A DNA stretch of 64,000 bases from Calycina herbarum (taxonomy: Eukaryota > Ascomycota > Leotiomycetes > Helotiales > Pezizellaceae): the NCBI GenBank assembly GCA_001414485.1, contig LLEY01000118.1, positions 1 through 64,000 on the forward strand. Direction: 5' to 3'. Shown here piece by piece: positions 22,600 through 34,512 of the stretch. The notes below the pieces were generated by a model that did no database searches, was not told the DNA's origin, and saw nothing but the letters and a program-made list of their open reading frames with translations. A program made the position numbers and the translations under genes. Every line of letters starts with the position of its first letter. Positions within the stretch are counted from its first letter, which is position 1.

Positions 22600-23102
22600 G
22601 AATTTTGACACCCCATGCTAGAGGAAGAGATCAATCAAAAGGCCTGTACCAGTATACGTTATTCGCTAATCATATAATTGACCGGTTTTATCTAGACATA
22701 CTCTAAATTCGCTATAATCAACCTTCTATAGTTTTTTGAAATAGTTTAAGTATTCCAAACTATAAAAGATATTCATAAAAAACAAATCTTGCTCAGATAA
22801 TTACCTAATACTCTGTACTTCAAACTATTTAATCAATTAATTCAATTAATCTTGAACAATATAATTTGATAGCTTAACTTACTAGACTCACTACTTAATG
22901 CTCTAAAGTAGCAAAGTGATTGGTCAATGCCGCAATTGGTGGATAAAGCATACCACTACGAATTCTTCAGCACCCACTTTCAAAATTGTAAAACGAGAGC
23001 CAACGATGATGAAGTTCTCTGGGCTGCTTTTTAAGCTATCTTTCGTTGATGAGCCGACAAAGGATTCAATTTGGCAAAACATATCTGGATTTCACTGCGT
23101 CA
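22600..23102. other. AT-rich sequence upstream of the hAT insertion
   Basis: About 500 bp, strongly AT-rich to 22900, then a short open frame (22916 onward) interrupted by the hAT element. No domain recognised in that frame. Confidence 0.4.
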
Positions 23103-23110
23103 AACTCCTC
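23103..23110. repeat. Left target-site duplication of the hAT element
   Basis: AACTCCTC, repeated exactly at 25097-25104 immediately after the element. Confidence 0.85.
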
Positions 23111-23670
23111 CAGTGTACGCAATGAGTAGAGTAGAGTAGTGACCACTACTCTACTCTACTCACTACTACTCGAGTAGTACTCTAGAGTAGTCGAGTAGTG
23201 CGGGCCGAATCGGACCGGGGCTCAGAGTGGCGTCGGAGTGGCGTTCCGGGGCTGCTCAGAGCTTAAGCGAGGTCTCCTTACCCCTCTATTTACTACGTAA
23301 CTTCTTTAATAATAGCTTTAATAAATTAGCTATTAATTATATTCTATATACTAAGTTTCGGTCAGCAAAGTCGAACTCTCAGCCTGTACGAGGCGCTGGC
23401 TACGAACCTTCGATCATGTTATCGGAGAGCTGATGAGAGTCGCACAAGAGGAGGAAAGGGGTTGTCGTCGTCGTCGTCGTGGTGCGACCGTGGAACTGGC
23501 GGTGAGGCTAGGAAAGCAGAGTTTTCACGACAGCGACAACAACAACAAAACCGACACGAAGACCTTATCCACAATCACTATACCACCCCTTGAGCTATAC
23601 CTAAACGAAGTATTACGAGAAGACATAACCGACGCGGCGGACGAGACTTGGACGAGGAGGCGCTGTACAG

Positions 23671-23917
23671 ATTATAATAACAACATACAGTATATTCCAC
23701 CGAAGACTCGATGAGCGTAGGACCTCGACCCCGGGGCAGGTGCCTCGTCCCCACCTGTTGCTAGATGGGTAGCAAAGAGGGTATTCGGAGTATACGTGTC
23801 TTAGAGGGAGAAACTCTGTCGAGGCGTCTTATACCCTGATTCGGGAGGGACCGCTTACCCCTCCCCTAAGATAGAGAGAACAATACTCGAAGGTATATAT
23901 ATGTCGGAGGAGGAAAT
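23671..23917. repeat. 247-bp direct repeat inside the hAT element, copy 1
   Basis: Matches 23980-24226 at a constant offset of 309 bp with no insertion or deletion and only scattered substitutions. It includes a CCCCGGGG core and the segment GTATTCGGAGTATACGTGTC. No coding role is visible. Confidence 0.85.
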
Positions 23918-23979
23918 TTGAGGGCATTACTGAGTTCAAGTCGAGGACAAGGCAGAGGTTACGCAGGACCAAGTTGTAG

Positions 23980-24226
23980 ATTATAATAATAATATACAGT
24001 ATATTCCACCGAAGGCTCGATAAGCGTAGGACCTCGACCCCGGGGCAGGTGCCTTGTCCCCACCTGCTGCTGGATGGGTAGCAAAGAGGGTATTCGGAGT
24101 ATACGTGTCTTAGAGGGAGAAACTCTGTCGAGGCGTCTTATACCCTGATTCGGGAGGGACTGCTTACTCCTCTCTTAGGATAGAGAGAACAACGCTTAAA
24201 GGCATACGTATATCGGAGGAGGAAAT
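23980..24226. repeat. 247-bp direct repeat inside the hAT element, copy 2
   Basis: Second copy of the repeat at 23671-23917, separated from it by 62 bp of unrelated sequence. Confidence 0.85.
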
Positions 24227-24631
24227 CATAAATATAAGACTGAGGGATTGGTTAGTGGCAGGCAGGAACAAGAGAGAAGCGTCAGACAACAACAGGCTCG
24301 TTCGATAGAGGAATGGGTACCCTGTATTTGGATACGGCTTTTAAAGCGCATGAAGGTGTCTTTTCTGGCCGTTGAACGGATAGTAGAGGTCTGTAGAGAT
24401 AGAGAGGAGTGTTACGCCGGTTACGGAAGAGCGGGAACAGCTACCTAGACAACCCTTGGAGCTGAGGAGGAGGGCAGGATGTTATAAGGCTACTTTGACT
24501 CGTCTTTGGAGCTCATTTTTACCTGTATCTCAAACAATGACTAGTAGAAGTACTGCTTGCTCTTAGAGCTTGGCCTACGGCCTACGCAGCGTAAGAATTA
24601 TATATATATACTAAGTTTCTATACTAATTAA

Positions 24632-24948
24632 GTCTTTAAGTTCTCGCCTTTAAGTTGGTGGAAAGTTAATAAGCTTAACTATCCGGTTTTATCTATATTA
24701 GCTCGGAAGTATCTACAAGTTCCAGCTACTTCAGCTCCAAGCGAGAGAGTATTTAGTCAGGAAGCTTTAATAGTAACAAAGCAACGAAATAGGCTCTCTA
24801 AAGACACTGTAGAGGCTATAACTAGTCTAAAAAGTTGGGGGTTCTTTATAGAACAAGAGCAAGAAACAGAAGAAGAGAAGAAGAAAAGAGTAGAGGCTAA
24901 AAAGACAGAGGACTACGAGGATAACTACTTGTGCTTTGTAAATATATA
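24632..24948 (+). pseudogene. Fragment of hAT transposase, C-terminal dimerisation domain
   Basis: The frame from 24632 to the TAA at 24946-24948 encodes about 105 aa. It reads LSWWKVNKLNYPVLSILARK, then LQVPATSAPSERVFS, then KQRNRLSKDTVEAITSLKSW, the signature of the hAT C-terminal (hATC) domain. There is no ATG, an in-frame TAA lies just upstream at 24629, and the catalytic N-terminal and central parts (DDE residues, BED finger) are absent. The tail after LKSW is Glu/Lys-rich. It cannot encode an active transposase by itself. Confidence 0.9.
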
Positions 24949-25096
24949 AATATTACTAAGACTACTCAAGACTACTCGAGTAGTCTTGAGTCACTACTCT
25001 ACTCTACTCATCCGACCCGCTACTCATACTCTACTCTACTACTCAAGAGTACTACTCAAGTAGTTGTGAGTAGTTGAGTAGTTTGTGTATACACTG

Positions 25097-25104
25097 AACT
25101 CCTC
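25097..25104. repeat. Right target-site duplication of the hAT element
   Basis: AACTCCTC, identical to 23103-23110. Confidence 0.85.
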
Positions 25105-28100
25105 GAACTCGGGACTTGTAATTCCAGGTAGATAGCAAAAAAGTAATTATACTTAAAGCACTTAACAATATGAAAGACACCGATTAAGTTCAACGGACAG
25201 AAAGTAGTTGGTTTCAGATAACCTATGAATACATTATGCTTTAATCACTGACGCGATTGGACAAAAGCGCCTGTCATCTAATAGTCAGTGCCCAAAAATG
25301 CCGAGCAAGAAGGCTTGGATTATAGAGTTATGGAGCTTCTCAGTCATCAAGAAATCCCCAGTCAAAGCAACGTGTTGCTCATATCTGGCAACGGTGAATT
25401 ACTCAAACCATCTCGGAAAGAGAATACATTTGCCTTATCCACCAAGAAGTCTTTGGACTTATTCGGCAAAAATATCACCAGGTATTCAAGTGTTTACTTC
25501 CAGATTCGTCGAAACCCCGAAGAATGAAGGAAAGGCTGATGAATACGGAAGTCGCTATTTGCTACACAGGTGTACTTAGAGTGAGACAAATACTTATGCT
25601 GTGACTATAACTAATAGTATAATAAATGAAACTTCTACTTGAAGATATGTCCTGAGACTTGCTAAACAACAGACATGAAACACTTGTTTACTGGAAGATA
25701 AAATGCGACGATGAATTCACAAGGGAATTATGTGGTTGAAAATCTTCTGGAGAGGTTCGTATCCCTTCTCCTGAAAGGCTTCTGAGGGGTTAAACTGAGC
25801 TGTCAAGTTATCCTCAAATAACTCGCCATCACGAGATCCCTTTTCATTTCGTTGAGAGATGATCATGATGTGCTCATCGCAGCTGAGAAAAAAAGGATAC
25901 TAGGAACGATAAATCTTTTTGGAATATCGGAATAGAGCTCTTGAAGGATTATTTTGAGGTTGAAGGAGATCTGAGAGACCCCCCTCCCCGAGTTTAAACA
26001 CCGAAGCTGGAGATTGTGAGTGATGAATTTCCTTGACAAAGTGAAAATAGAACTCTATAAGGAATATTTTGAGGATAAAGAGTTGCTAGAAGGTAACTTT
26101 ATAAACGGACTATACAAGCTGGCCATACATGATGATACCTAGCAATAGCCGATGCGGAACTCAAGCCATAATTCAAACCCAGCTTGGCATTGGGTGGGAA
26201 GAGACATCAATGATGATATTCAAACGAAGGAGGAGATTACGAAAGAGAACGCCAAGGCCAGGCACGTGATAGTGACCCTTTCTCGCAATTATTTCGGTCA
26301 AGTTCGGCATCGGTCAACAACACCAAAACAATTCACACCCATCAAAATGACCTAGGTATTTACCTGTACAGGATGGAGCGCACATTAAAGGGAATTGATG
26401 CTGACAGCTTCCCAAAACCTCAGCCTTTTTTACGCCATCCCCCGAACTTTGGACACACCCCAGACCGCCATCTCGAGGTCACTTCCCCATTGGGTCGATT
26501 GCTCCGCAGCCTGCACAGCTGTGGTGGTCTTATCTAACCAAGGAGATCTTAGGTAAGAAGCCGGGGAGTTGGTTCCCACGTGTCGCGTGTCGAATTGTCG
26601 CCATCGCCATCCTCTTGGTCTCAAATGCTTCTTCCGCGTGGATTCCGCGGATACCGCTGTTGCGGGCGAGAGAACCGAAGCTACACACCATCTTTTTTCA
26701 TGATACAAGCAATTGCAACCGCACTGTCACAATGCTGACGGCAGCACAAGCACAGCAGCTGCTATTGAAAGCACCACATGAGGGCTACTTGTACCGAGAT
26801 TTGGGAGGGCGAGGGGTGTCGAGTGGAAGGTCAGACCCGAAGATGCTGGAAGAGCGCTTGTTTGCTTGCGAAAAGAATGAACAGTCAAGAGTATGAGCAA
26901 CGTCGAAAATTGGCGGGAAAAACATAGCTACGGCCACCAGCAACACAGGAAAAATGCAAGAGGATGACTGTGTAAAAGGGCGTTGCAGATGTCATATATC
27001 TGGTCCAAGGTTACCACCAAGTCGTACGCCACCAATTCTCCGCCAGCGTCGTTGATTTCGGTATCAAAACACGGCATTTCTGTCAACATCTTCAACCTCT
27101 TATTCTCCCCATGCTACCTTATCGCTGCAGTCTTCGCCCCCAGACCGCTTCGCCTTGTGCGTCACTCCATCTGCATGTGCCGGCTTTGCACGTCTGGTGT
27201 GCAACACATTTGGTATTATTAATGGTCAACTCGATGACAAAAATTGCTGACCTGCACCTCAAAACGGTTGCTGACACCACCACCAGACGCGCGCTCATTG
27301 AACCAATTGTACAAACAACACACCGGCATGGCCGATACTGGCCAATACACGATGTCTGCTTCTTCCAGGACTTCCCGATCAAATGAGCACGTTATGATTG
27401 CTCAGTTTCCTCGGAGAATCGGACGAGAATGACGATGAAGGAAAGAGAACGGGCGTGATGCCTGCCTATCGCAGACGTCCACGATCGTCCAGGCATCGTA
27501 GTTACCCATCTTGGGGGGTGGTTGCGGTGTAGATTCCATAGAATGTAGCCACACACTGTTAGGTATTGGTTCTTTACCACGCGTACCATCTTCGCTAGTA
27601 CTCCTAGCGATCCCTTTATTTCAATTTTGACCGCCTCTCAAATACGGATTGGATGGCTACCAGGAGCGAAAACTGCAGCCTGGATTCTGTGGATCGATGG
27701 TCAACAGGGGCTCCTGAGATCTTCGAAGTTCAATTAAGGATTAGACTATTTTGGGGTTGCGCCTTGGCTCCTCCTCATGGAGACCAATCACGAACGAGGA
27801 TATTGCGGCCGACAGCCCCGCCCTCGTAGTCCCAAAATGTCACCTTTTTGCAGACTCGGCGTGGTTTTACGCACCTCGTCTCACGCACGCAGAGCAGTTA
27901 GCATTACGCTCATTTTCCCAAACGGGAAAATAGGTCGATTTCGGCGTCTCATCGGTGGTTTTGATCGATCTTTTGATCATCGACATTTCTTCAAGTTTTC
28001 ATTGTAGGAATCAGGGAGCATCTTGCATTCTTCATACAAGCAACCCCACGTGGAGGATTGAGGTTGCATATACGAATTTTGGCTGCTCTTTGATACGGGA

Positions 28101-29800
28101 AAGGACCAAACGGTAGCACTGTAGGGATCTGGCTTTTACGATGCTTGTCTAGTCGAATCCCTTTAGTTTCACTCAAGCCACAAACGACTTCCTACATGCA
28201 GGTACATTTCTCGTCGGGTAGTTTTTCCGACGGATTCCACACTACTATGAAATTGGCAGCTTGTTTCTACGAACCACCATGTACGCCTTATCTTTACGAA
28301 GAGAAAAGAGTAGGGATAAGCCTTACTGCAGGGTGCACGAAGTAACCCTGATACGTTTTCTTGATGCCATGTGCGTTTTGTGGCTTCATCTCTTCCAGAA
28401 ACCGTCCCGTGTTTTCTTCCCCGCACTACAACAATGAATATGGGATGAATTATTCAGACAAAATTTGCATTCCGAAATTCTTTCTCAACCGGAATAGTTT
28501 TGCGCGACTAATATTTCTCAGCCTCGAGTCATGTTTTCAAAGCACCCAAAATATCTTGACAATTTATCACTTCAACGGCTAGCGGGACGCTTTAGGAAAA
28601 TGGATCCCTTTCACCCCGGCTGTGGGTTAGTGTACTTGGCGAGTGAACTGCCACATCTCTTCGTCTGGATCCTGGGGCCGGAAAGATCTACTTCCAGTAA
28701 ATTTACGGTCAAATCCGTCCAATGGCCGTCGAGATGGACGCATAGCTCTTCGCTTGTCGTAATTCGTACTCCTCAAAGTGTATCCCGCCGGCCTGGACCA
28801 TGAATTCATCGGGTACTTTGAGGTTACTCAGGGAAGTACCAAGCTAATTAGCAAAGAATAGTTTGGTTCCTACGGCATGAAACCCCCAAATGAGTTCCTT
28901 CGATGGTACCTCTTTCGTCGATCTACTTTACAGAGAATTTAGGTGAGTTTTCCTTTTTACGTCGTTCTCTCAAGGTTCCGAGACATCCCGCGAAGCAGCA
29001 TGCATCCCAGTAGGATATCGAACGTTTTTTCCTTCTTGTTATTCCTCACACGTTGCATTACATAGCCTCTATCAGCCTCATGATGGCGAAATGTCGAGTT
29101 TGTCATTTTCGTGGCAATTCTGCAATCTTCTGAATAAACCTTAATAATTGATGGGGATTTGGACACAGGGCTGAATCGCTACCGGGCCTGCAGGCCTCCT
29201 ATGCATGCCTTTGGGGAATGGAGTGTCGGGCGACAAAATAACTCTATTTTGATTACGGTGGGACCACAGGGATCAAGAATCAAATAGAAACTTGATCTGA
29301 GATTAAATGTGGAAGACATATTCAAGCGCACACCTGGAGGGCGTTGGACTGGCTTCTTCTTTGCTGACAATGTGGTTCCCCTGCTGACAGAAGGGCTGAC
29401 CATCTTGGCATAGCAGCCGAAGGCAAGTCGGTTTGCAGGGGTGGGATTGGTCTGCATCATCCCCATGGCATGCACAAATCACTGGGTACTCGAGCAGAGT
29501 ACAGCAGCGGATATGAGGGCGGCGGATGGTGACAGTGCGGAGCTTAGACTATTTCTGAGCGGAGACCTGTATGTATACTTGGCTCCCACCTCAGTTTGAA
29601 TACGGAGTATTCTTCATATCTTTCTCTTCAAGTGTTTCATTATTAATACCTGGCCCATCCTCCTCCTTCCCAAGTTCAGAAACCAAGCATTTCATCCTCG
29701 AATCCTCACCCCACACAGACCTCGAGTATTAAGCAATACACAGTTTCGAGTCCACTGGTTAAATACAACACACTTTCCTGCTTCTCAGTTCCACCCCATC
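25105..29800. other. Gene-poor region with decayed sequence, 4.7 kb
   Basis: No ORF here has a recognisable domain, a good start context and consistent splice sites. Short frames at 25288-25527 and 26152-26355 may be remnants of coding sequence. Two related segments at 25932 and 26047 can be read as similar peptides (IELLKDYFEVEGDL and IELYKEYFEDKELL), suggesting a degraded duplicated gene. From about 29600 the sequence becomes the CT/AC-rich leader of the next gene. Confidence 0.45.
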
Positions 29801-30986
29801 ATGAACAGCTTCGAGTTTACGAACCCCGATACATTTGACATAGGCGAATCAGAAGACTCCATTTCCATGTTCTTTGACTTTGAATCACCTCCACCATCTT
29901 TCGACGACGACTTTCCCGCAATGAATACACCCTCTCCACCTCGTGAAGCCTCGCCCACTCCCTCAAAACCCACAACCACCACCACAGCCCCGAGAGGAGG
30001 AATTCGAGTGTCACTAGCCTGCATACCTGTAAGCAATTCTCACTCGCTCCAAACTTGCTTCTTCTAAGCACCCAACTAATCATCTGATTAGTGTCGAAGC
30101 CGTCATGTAAAGTGTGGTGCCGAGATGCCGGCATGCTCACGTTGCCAGACTGACGATAAGCCATGTTTCTATGCCAAATCCCGACGGGGAATGCGCGATC
30201 GTAGTGCGCCCAAGAAGTCAAAAACAGCATCCAATAAAGTATCGCCGTCTCCAGACTTCCGACAACCTCAGACGCATGACAATCTAGGCTTCGGTGGCTA
30301 TAATCTTGGGAATGAGCCATGGGGGACTCAGAGTTCGAGCGCGTCGAGTTCGGTGTCTGGAAGTATTGATGGGAGGTTTGCTAGTGCGCTTGAAGATGTT
30401 CGGCCGACGAGTACGAGGAGGTTAATTGATTTGTTTTACACGTATGCTCTACCTTCCCGTCCCTTTCTCTTGAAATTTACTAACAAGACATAGATATTTC
30501 TACAAAGCCCACCCATTCCTTCTCCCACGGTACTACCTCCTCACCCGTCTCCAAACAGACCCCGCATCCCTCTCCAACCTACTCCCAGTAATCTCCTACA
30601 TCGGCGCCCTCTACGACCCGTCCATCTCCTCGACTCACTTCCGCGATCTGGCGCTTGCTCAAATCGATTCTCCTTCTTTCCCTGTTAATGGATTCTCGGT
30701 TCAAACGCTTCTACTAACCGCTATCGCGTTACATTGCGAGGACTTTATGGATCTGGCGAGGGGTGTGCTTGAGAGAGCTACTTGGATGGCTGTTGAATTG
30801 GGCATGAATAGTTTTGAGTTTGCGGAGGTGGAGACGGATTCTGTTTTGGGCGAGAGTTGGAGGAGAACTTATTGGGGGATTTGCGCTACGGAGAGGATGT
30901 TTGCTGGGTCGAATTTAGGGAATGGAAGTACGATTGGGAATGGGGTTGGGATGGGGGAGGAGGGGTTTATTGAGGGGTTTGCTTGA
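29801..30986 (+). CDS. Zn2Cys6 transcription factor, 356 aa, probably truncated
   Basis: Three exons: 29801-30028, 30092-30441 and 30494-30986, with introns of 63 and 52 bp and consistent phases. The first intron falls inside the zinc cluster. The joined sequence ACIPCRSRHVKCGAEMPACS continues to RCQTDDKPCFY, giving C-x2-C-x6-C-x6-C-x2-C-x6-C at Cys 74, 77, 84, 91, 94 and 101. An acidic, Pro-rich N-terminal region (1-65) precedes it, and a basic stretch (KSRRGMRDRSAPKKSK) follows. The C-terminal part resembles the start of a fungal regulator middle-homology region (YFYKAHPFLLPRYYLL, then SWRRTYWGICATERMFAGS). It stops soon after, where family members normally continue for 100-200 residues. 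No metabolic cluster surrounds it. Confidence 0.75.
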
Positions 30987-33345
30987 GGGTTGAGTCTTCT
31001 ACGCGGCTTGTGATGGTTGGGATCAAGCGTATATTTTGCAGGTTTTGGCGTTTGGGTGGCACCTTGAGAAATCATTGTTTATGGGTTTGGGTATTGGATT
31101 TTCGGACGCCTTAGCTTATAGTGTTTTGGGGATGATGGTGTCTTGCTTTGTTTCTGTTGTTTCTACGGACCGCTCCTAGATGAGAGATTAATGGGTTGCT
31201 GGACAATAAACTAGAAAAAAGATGGGTATATACAAGTTGCCTTTCATATATTGAAAATAAAAAGTCTCTACACTTTTCAAACAACCTATCACGCATCCGG
31301 GGCAACTAAATTGTGCAGCAAAGTTATGCTTGTTCTCTTGGACTTGAATAGTCTTTCACTTCTCAATGACATGGTCATTTTCCCACTTCACAAAAGCGCA
31401 ACCTCAGAAAACACTTGAAGGAGCAAACCTTCAACCAATCAAAAATTCTTCCTCGCATTGAAGATGGGAATCCTTCTGGGGATCCCAATCCCACACGGCC
31501 GGCAGTTGGTGGCGGTATTCTTTCAACAACTGACACGTGGGAATGTGGGAATGGAACGTGGCGTGGGATTGAGGAGGATGGGTTCTGCATGTTAGACTTG
31601 GCAAGGAGAAGTGGACGAAGCACGAGGGGATGGGGGAAAGACCAGGGAGTTGGAGGGAGATCAGTTTAGACTAAGTACGAGGACATACTCGTGGTGGACA
31701 CTAAGAGTGGCAGTAAATAGCTCTAAAACACCTGTGTTAATGACTTTGAATTGTTCGAACTATGTAAAATATTTGGTTGAATTACCCTAGAAAGTTGGAA
31801 TAACGAGGACTGGGGAGTCAGGTACGAACGTGATGTATTTATTGTTAATTTTAATGTCCATCGCGAAGATATGCAACCTTTTTTCCCCCTGGGAATGCAG
31901 ATAAAGATACTACGCTAGGGAGTACTCGGTTCCCAGTCTGGAATAGGTGTGTGCTTCACTTGGCTGTAAAGGTCCTCAGGTTGGGGGGGCCTGGGTTTTT
32001 CTTCCCGTGTTTTCACGGAGGTGTTTTTGTGATGGTACGGGGGCGGAAAGTGGATTGGCTGGAAGTGAGTGAAGAACTGCGGGGGTAATGCATAACTTAA
32101 GAACGTTGAAGTGATTGGGTAACGGGTGAGATTAAAGCATGCATGGTGCATATAGCTCCAACTGTGGGGGTTGATTAGCACGCGGTGCGGCCGGCGGCCG
32201 CAGAATTTCTTGATATGTGGCTGGCCGTTGCACAATTCAATATTTGGAATTTGCTGGACTTTGATGTACATGTAAGGCGAAGTAAATGGAAGATTAAGGT
32301 TAAACCAAACCAGGAATCGAGATTGGGAAAAGTGAAAGATACAATGGTTTAACGGCCCGATATGGTCGTCGACCAAAAATTTACAAACCTTGTTTGAATG
32401 GATGGGTGGTGATTAGATGGTAGGGAATAGTGATTACTGATTAATTGCTTCAGTTGGTTAAGGAGGTGATTAGTGAGTCGTTTTACTCGTTTGAGGCGCA
32501 ATGCCGCGTAACCGCTAGGCGTTTTTCCTTATACCCTATGCTAGGTCTGCTTCAACTTTGGAATTTGGAAGGTGCTTGTATCTTTCCCCACCCTTGGTTT
32601 TCACCTCGTATTCTCCTTCACTTTGTAAATTCGCAAACTGGAGAATTTGGAAAACCTTGCAGGTTTTGGTTTGAGATCCTTTCCGTAACTAGTTATTTCT
32701 TCCCCCCCTTTTTTTCTCCTTTCCCCGCTTTATGAAATGTTCTGCCCTGATGGTTATCCCGTATTTTTGATATCAGGCTGTGCATGCCGCGTTTCTCGTA
32801 ATTTAGCTAATCGAGAGGGACTGGGTTTGGGTTCGTGTATGTGTGGTGCAGATCTTCTGGAAAGCAGGTTTTGGCGGTTTTGGTATGTTTGATGTTTTTC
32901 GAAGTCGTGTTGATATGATGTTTCGATTTGTGTGATTTATTGGTTGATTTTTGCGAGTTCAGGAGAAGAGTTTTGAGGGAGTGTTTAGTGTGATTTGTTA
33001 CATTTGTAATGTTGGGTTTTATAAGATTCTGGTTTTTGGAATGGTTCATCTAATGTTGGAGTCAATTGAGATGTTAGTTCAGAGACCGCATGTTCTATGC
33101 TTAGTGAATTATCCTTTGGCTGGTTGTTATTGTTGATGGGATTCAATCGTAGACCGTTCAAACCTTCCTCCAGTACTATCCCTTTCGTTCAGCATACTTC
33201 AAATTACCTGCAATCATAAAACGACCACACAATCAACCACCTCTGCAATTACTTTCCTCTGTGCCATGCCATGATATGCCAGCGAAGACCCAGAATCTGC
33301 CTTCGGCTATACTGCTTCGAAATGAAATACCCTATCTCCTGCCCC
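30987..33345. other. Intergenic region, 2.4 kb
   Basis: No gene supported. Short ORFs on both strands lack domains. A G-rich then T-rich stretch at 31900-32750 contains only chance frames. Confidence 0.45.
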
Positions 33346-33830
33346 TCAATTACCATGGCTATGGTCGTGCATATTCGAATGATCCGTGTTCGAGGTGAAG
33401 GATGGAGGAATTGGGATATAGGGTTGTTTTCGGTTTAGCTTTCGAAGTTCGAAGATATTGTATTCGTGGAATCGTGGTGGAGAGGAGGATTTTTCGATCG
33501 AGGTGGCAAATTTGTTTTCGATGGGAGGAAGGATATTCTGGCTTCGATAGGGGCATTGACCTGCCAAGTTAATTGCAGTGCGATTAAGTGACGAAGCTCT
33601 TGCCACTGCGTTTTCGATGTTTGATTCGATATTCGTGTGGAGTTTGGTAGCCGTGAGGAGTTTCGATGGATTTGATGAGCCCGATGACTCTCTAGATGGA
33701 AGGATTGACGTGTTGAAGTCCCTGTGGTATTGTTATGGTGGGAAATCCTCGAAGAGGATGTAATTGCTGCTGGAAAAAGAGCGGCTAGGCTGTCGCGAAG
33801 TTCGGTAATTGCAGCATTTGCACGTCGCAT
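33346..33830 (-). pseudogene. Probable frameshifted small gene, unknown function
   Basis: The minus-strand frame starting at ATG 33830 opens with a plausible helical N terminus (MRRANAAITELRDSLAALFP). A different frame, open from about 33732 to the stop at 33346, has better protein-like composition downstream (for example LHTNIESNIENAVARASSLN and FHEYNIFELRKLN). The two can be joined by one base change near the GGG at about 33720. No intron with usable splice sites was found to connect them. Either the gene has decayed, or the assembly lacks one base, or this is chance. Confidence 0.35.
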
Positions 33831-34512
33831 AAACTAGTGGGCGAAGTGACAATTCATATTGTAGAAGAATGGAGGCGCAAGAAAATCAAACGCGCTGCAC
33901 CAGATGTCTCCGGGAAGATGTGTCTGCGATGAAGATTCAGAAGAGATTGTCACCAATCTTGGAATCTTCGGTAAAGAAGACAACCAGAGAACTTCAACAC
34001 TGGCTGAGCACTAAACTATATAGAAGCAAACATTGAACCCGATATTTTCCAGCAAAGCTTTTCATAATACTCGTCGGTGTACGCAGATAAGATCTCTGCT
34101 GACGACTCCACCACATTGCCGAGTTCAAGCAGAGGAAGCCGCGAGAAAGAAGGCAAATTCGGGGAATTTGTGTACCTCAAAGTGCCTTCACTGCACAAAA
34201 CTAGACTCAAAGAACACACTGAAATTTGTGAAAGCACGAAACTTTCGTACTCAAAACAAAAGCCGTACGATTTTCAATTTTCAAATGGTGACTGATAGCC
34301 GGTGTGGATCTGGAGATGGCAAAATCGCCAAAACGGGCGATTTTCCCGGGTTCTTTCGTCTGATTGGTTGACAGCAATTACTATTTGCGGACAAGATTAC
34401 TGAGCTGGTTAGTGATTGGCTGTTTTTACAAAGCTGAGTTTGAAACATACTAGTTGATAAGTCCGCAATCTAAAGCACATAAGATATGCATGATGTCTTT
34501 AAACTCCGAAAT
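33831..34512. other. Intergenic region
   Basis: Contains only a 55-codon plus-strand ORF at 33869-34036 (start MEAQENQTRCTRCLREDV), with no recognisable domain, plus the 3' flank of the oxidoreductase gene. Confidence 0.4.

Larger units (their letters stand above)
23111..25096 (+). mobile_element. hAT DNA transposon, 1,986 bp, defective
   Basis: The left end starts CAGTGTACGCAATGAG and the right end finishes TGTGTATACACTG, giving imperfect CAGTGTA-type terminal repeats. The element is bounded by a perfect 8-bp duplication AACTCCTC. Both subterminal regions are packed with GAGTAG/CTACTC units. One 22-bp block of these occurs at 23122-23143 and, inverted, at 24990-25011, the expected layout of hAT transposase binding sites. 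Only the C-terminal dimerisation domain of the transposase remains (see 24632-24948). The interior has a GC-rich stretch and a 247-bp direct duplication. The element is non-autonomous, and the intact duplication suggests a fairly recent insertion. Confidence 0.92.

Noticed and set aside
26430..26896. Short ORFs around 26.4-26.9 kb
   Set aside because: No domain, conflicting strands and no splice sites that extend them.
28130..28170. tRNA-like TCGAATCCC sequence
   Set aside because: The TAGTCGAATCCC motif lacks an upstream A box and a cloverleaf. No convincing tRNA was found in the window.
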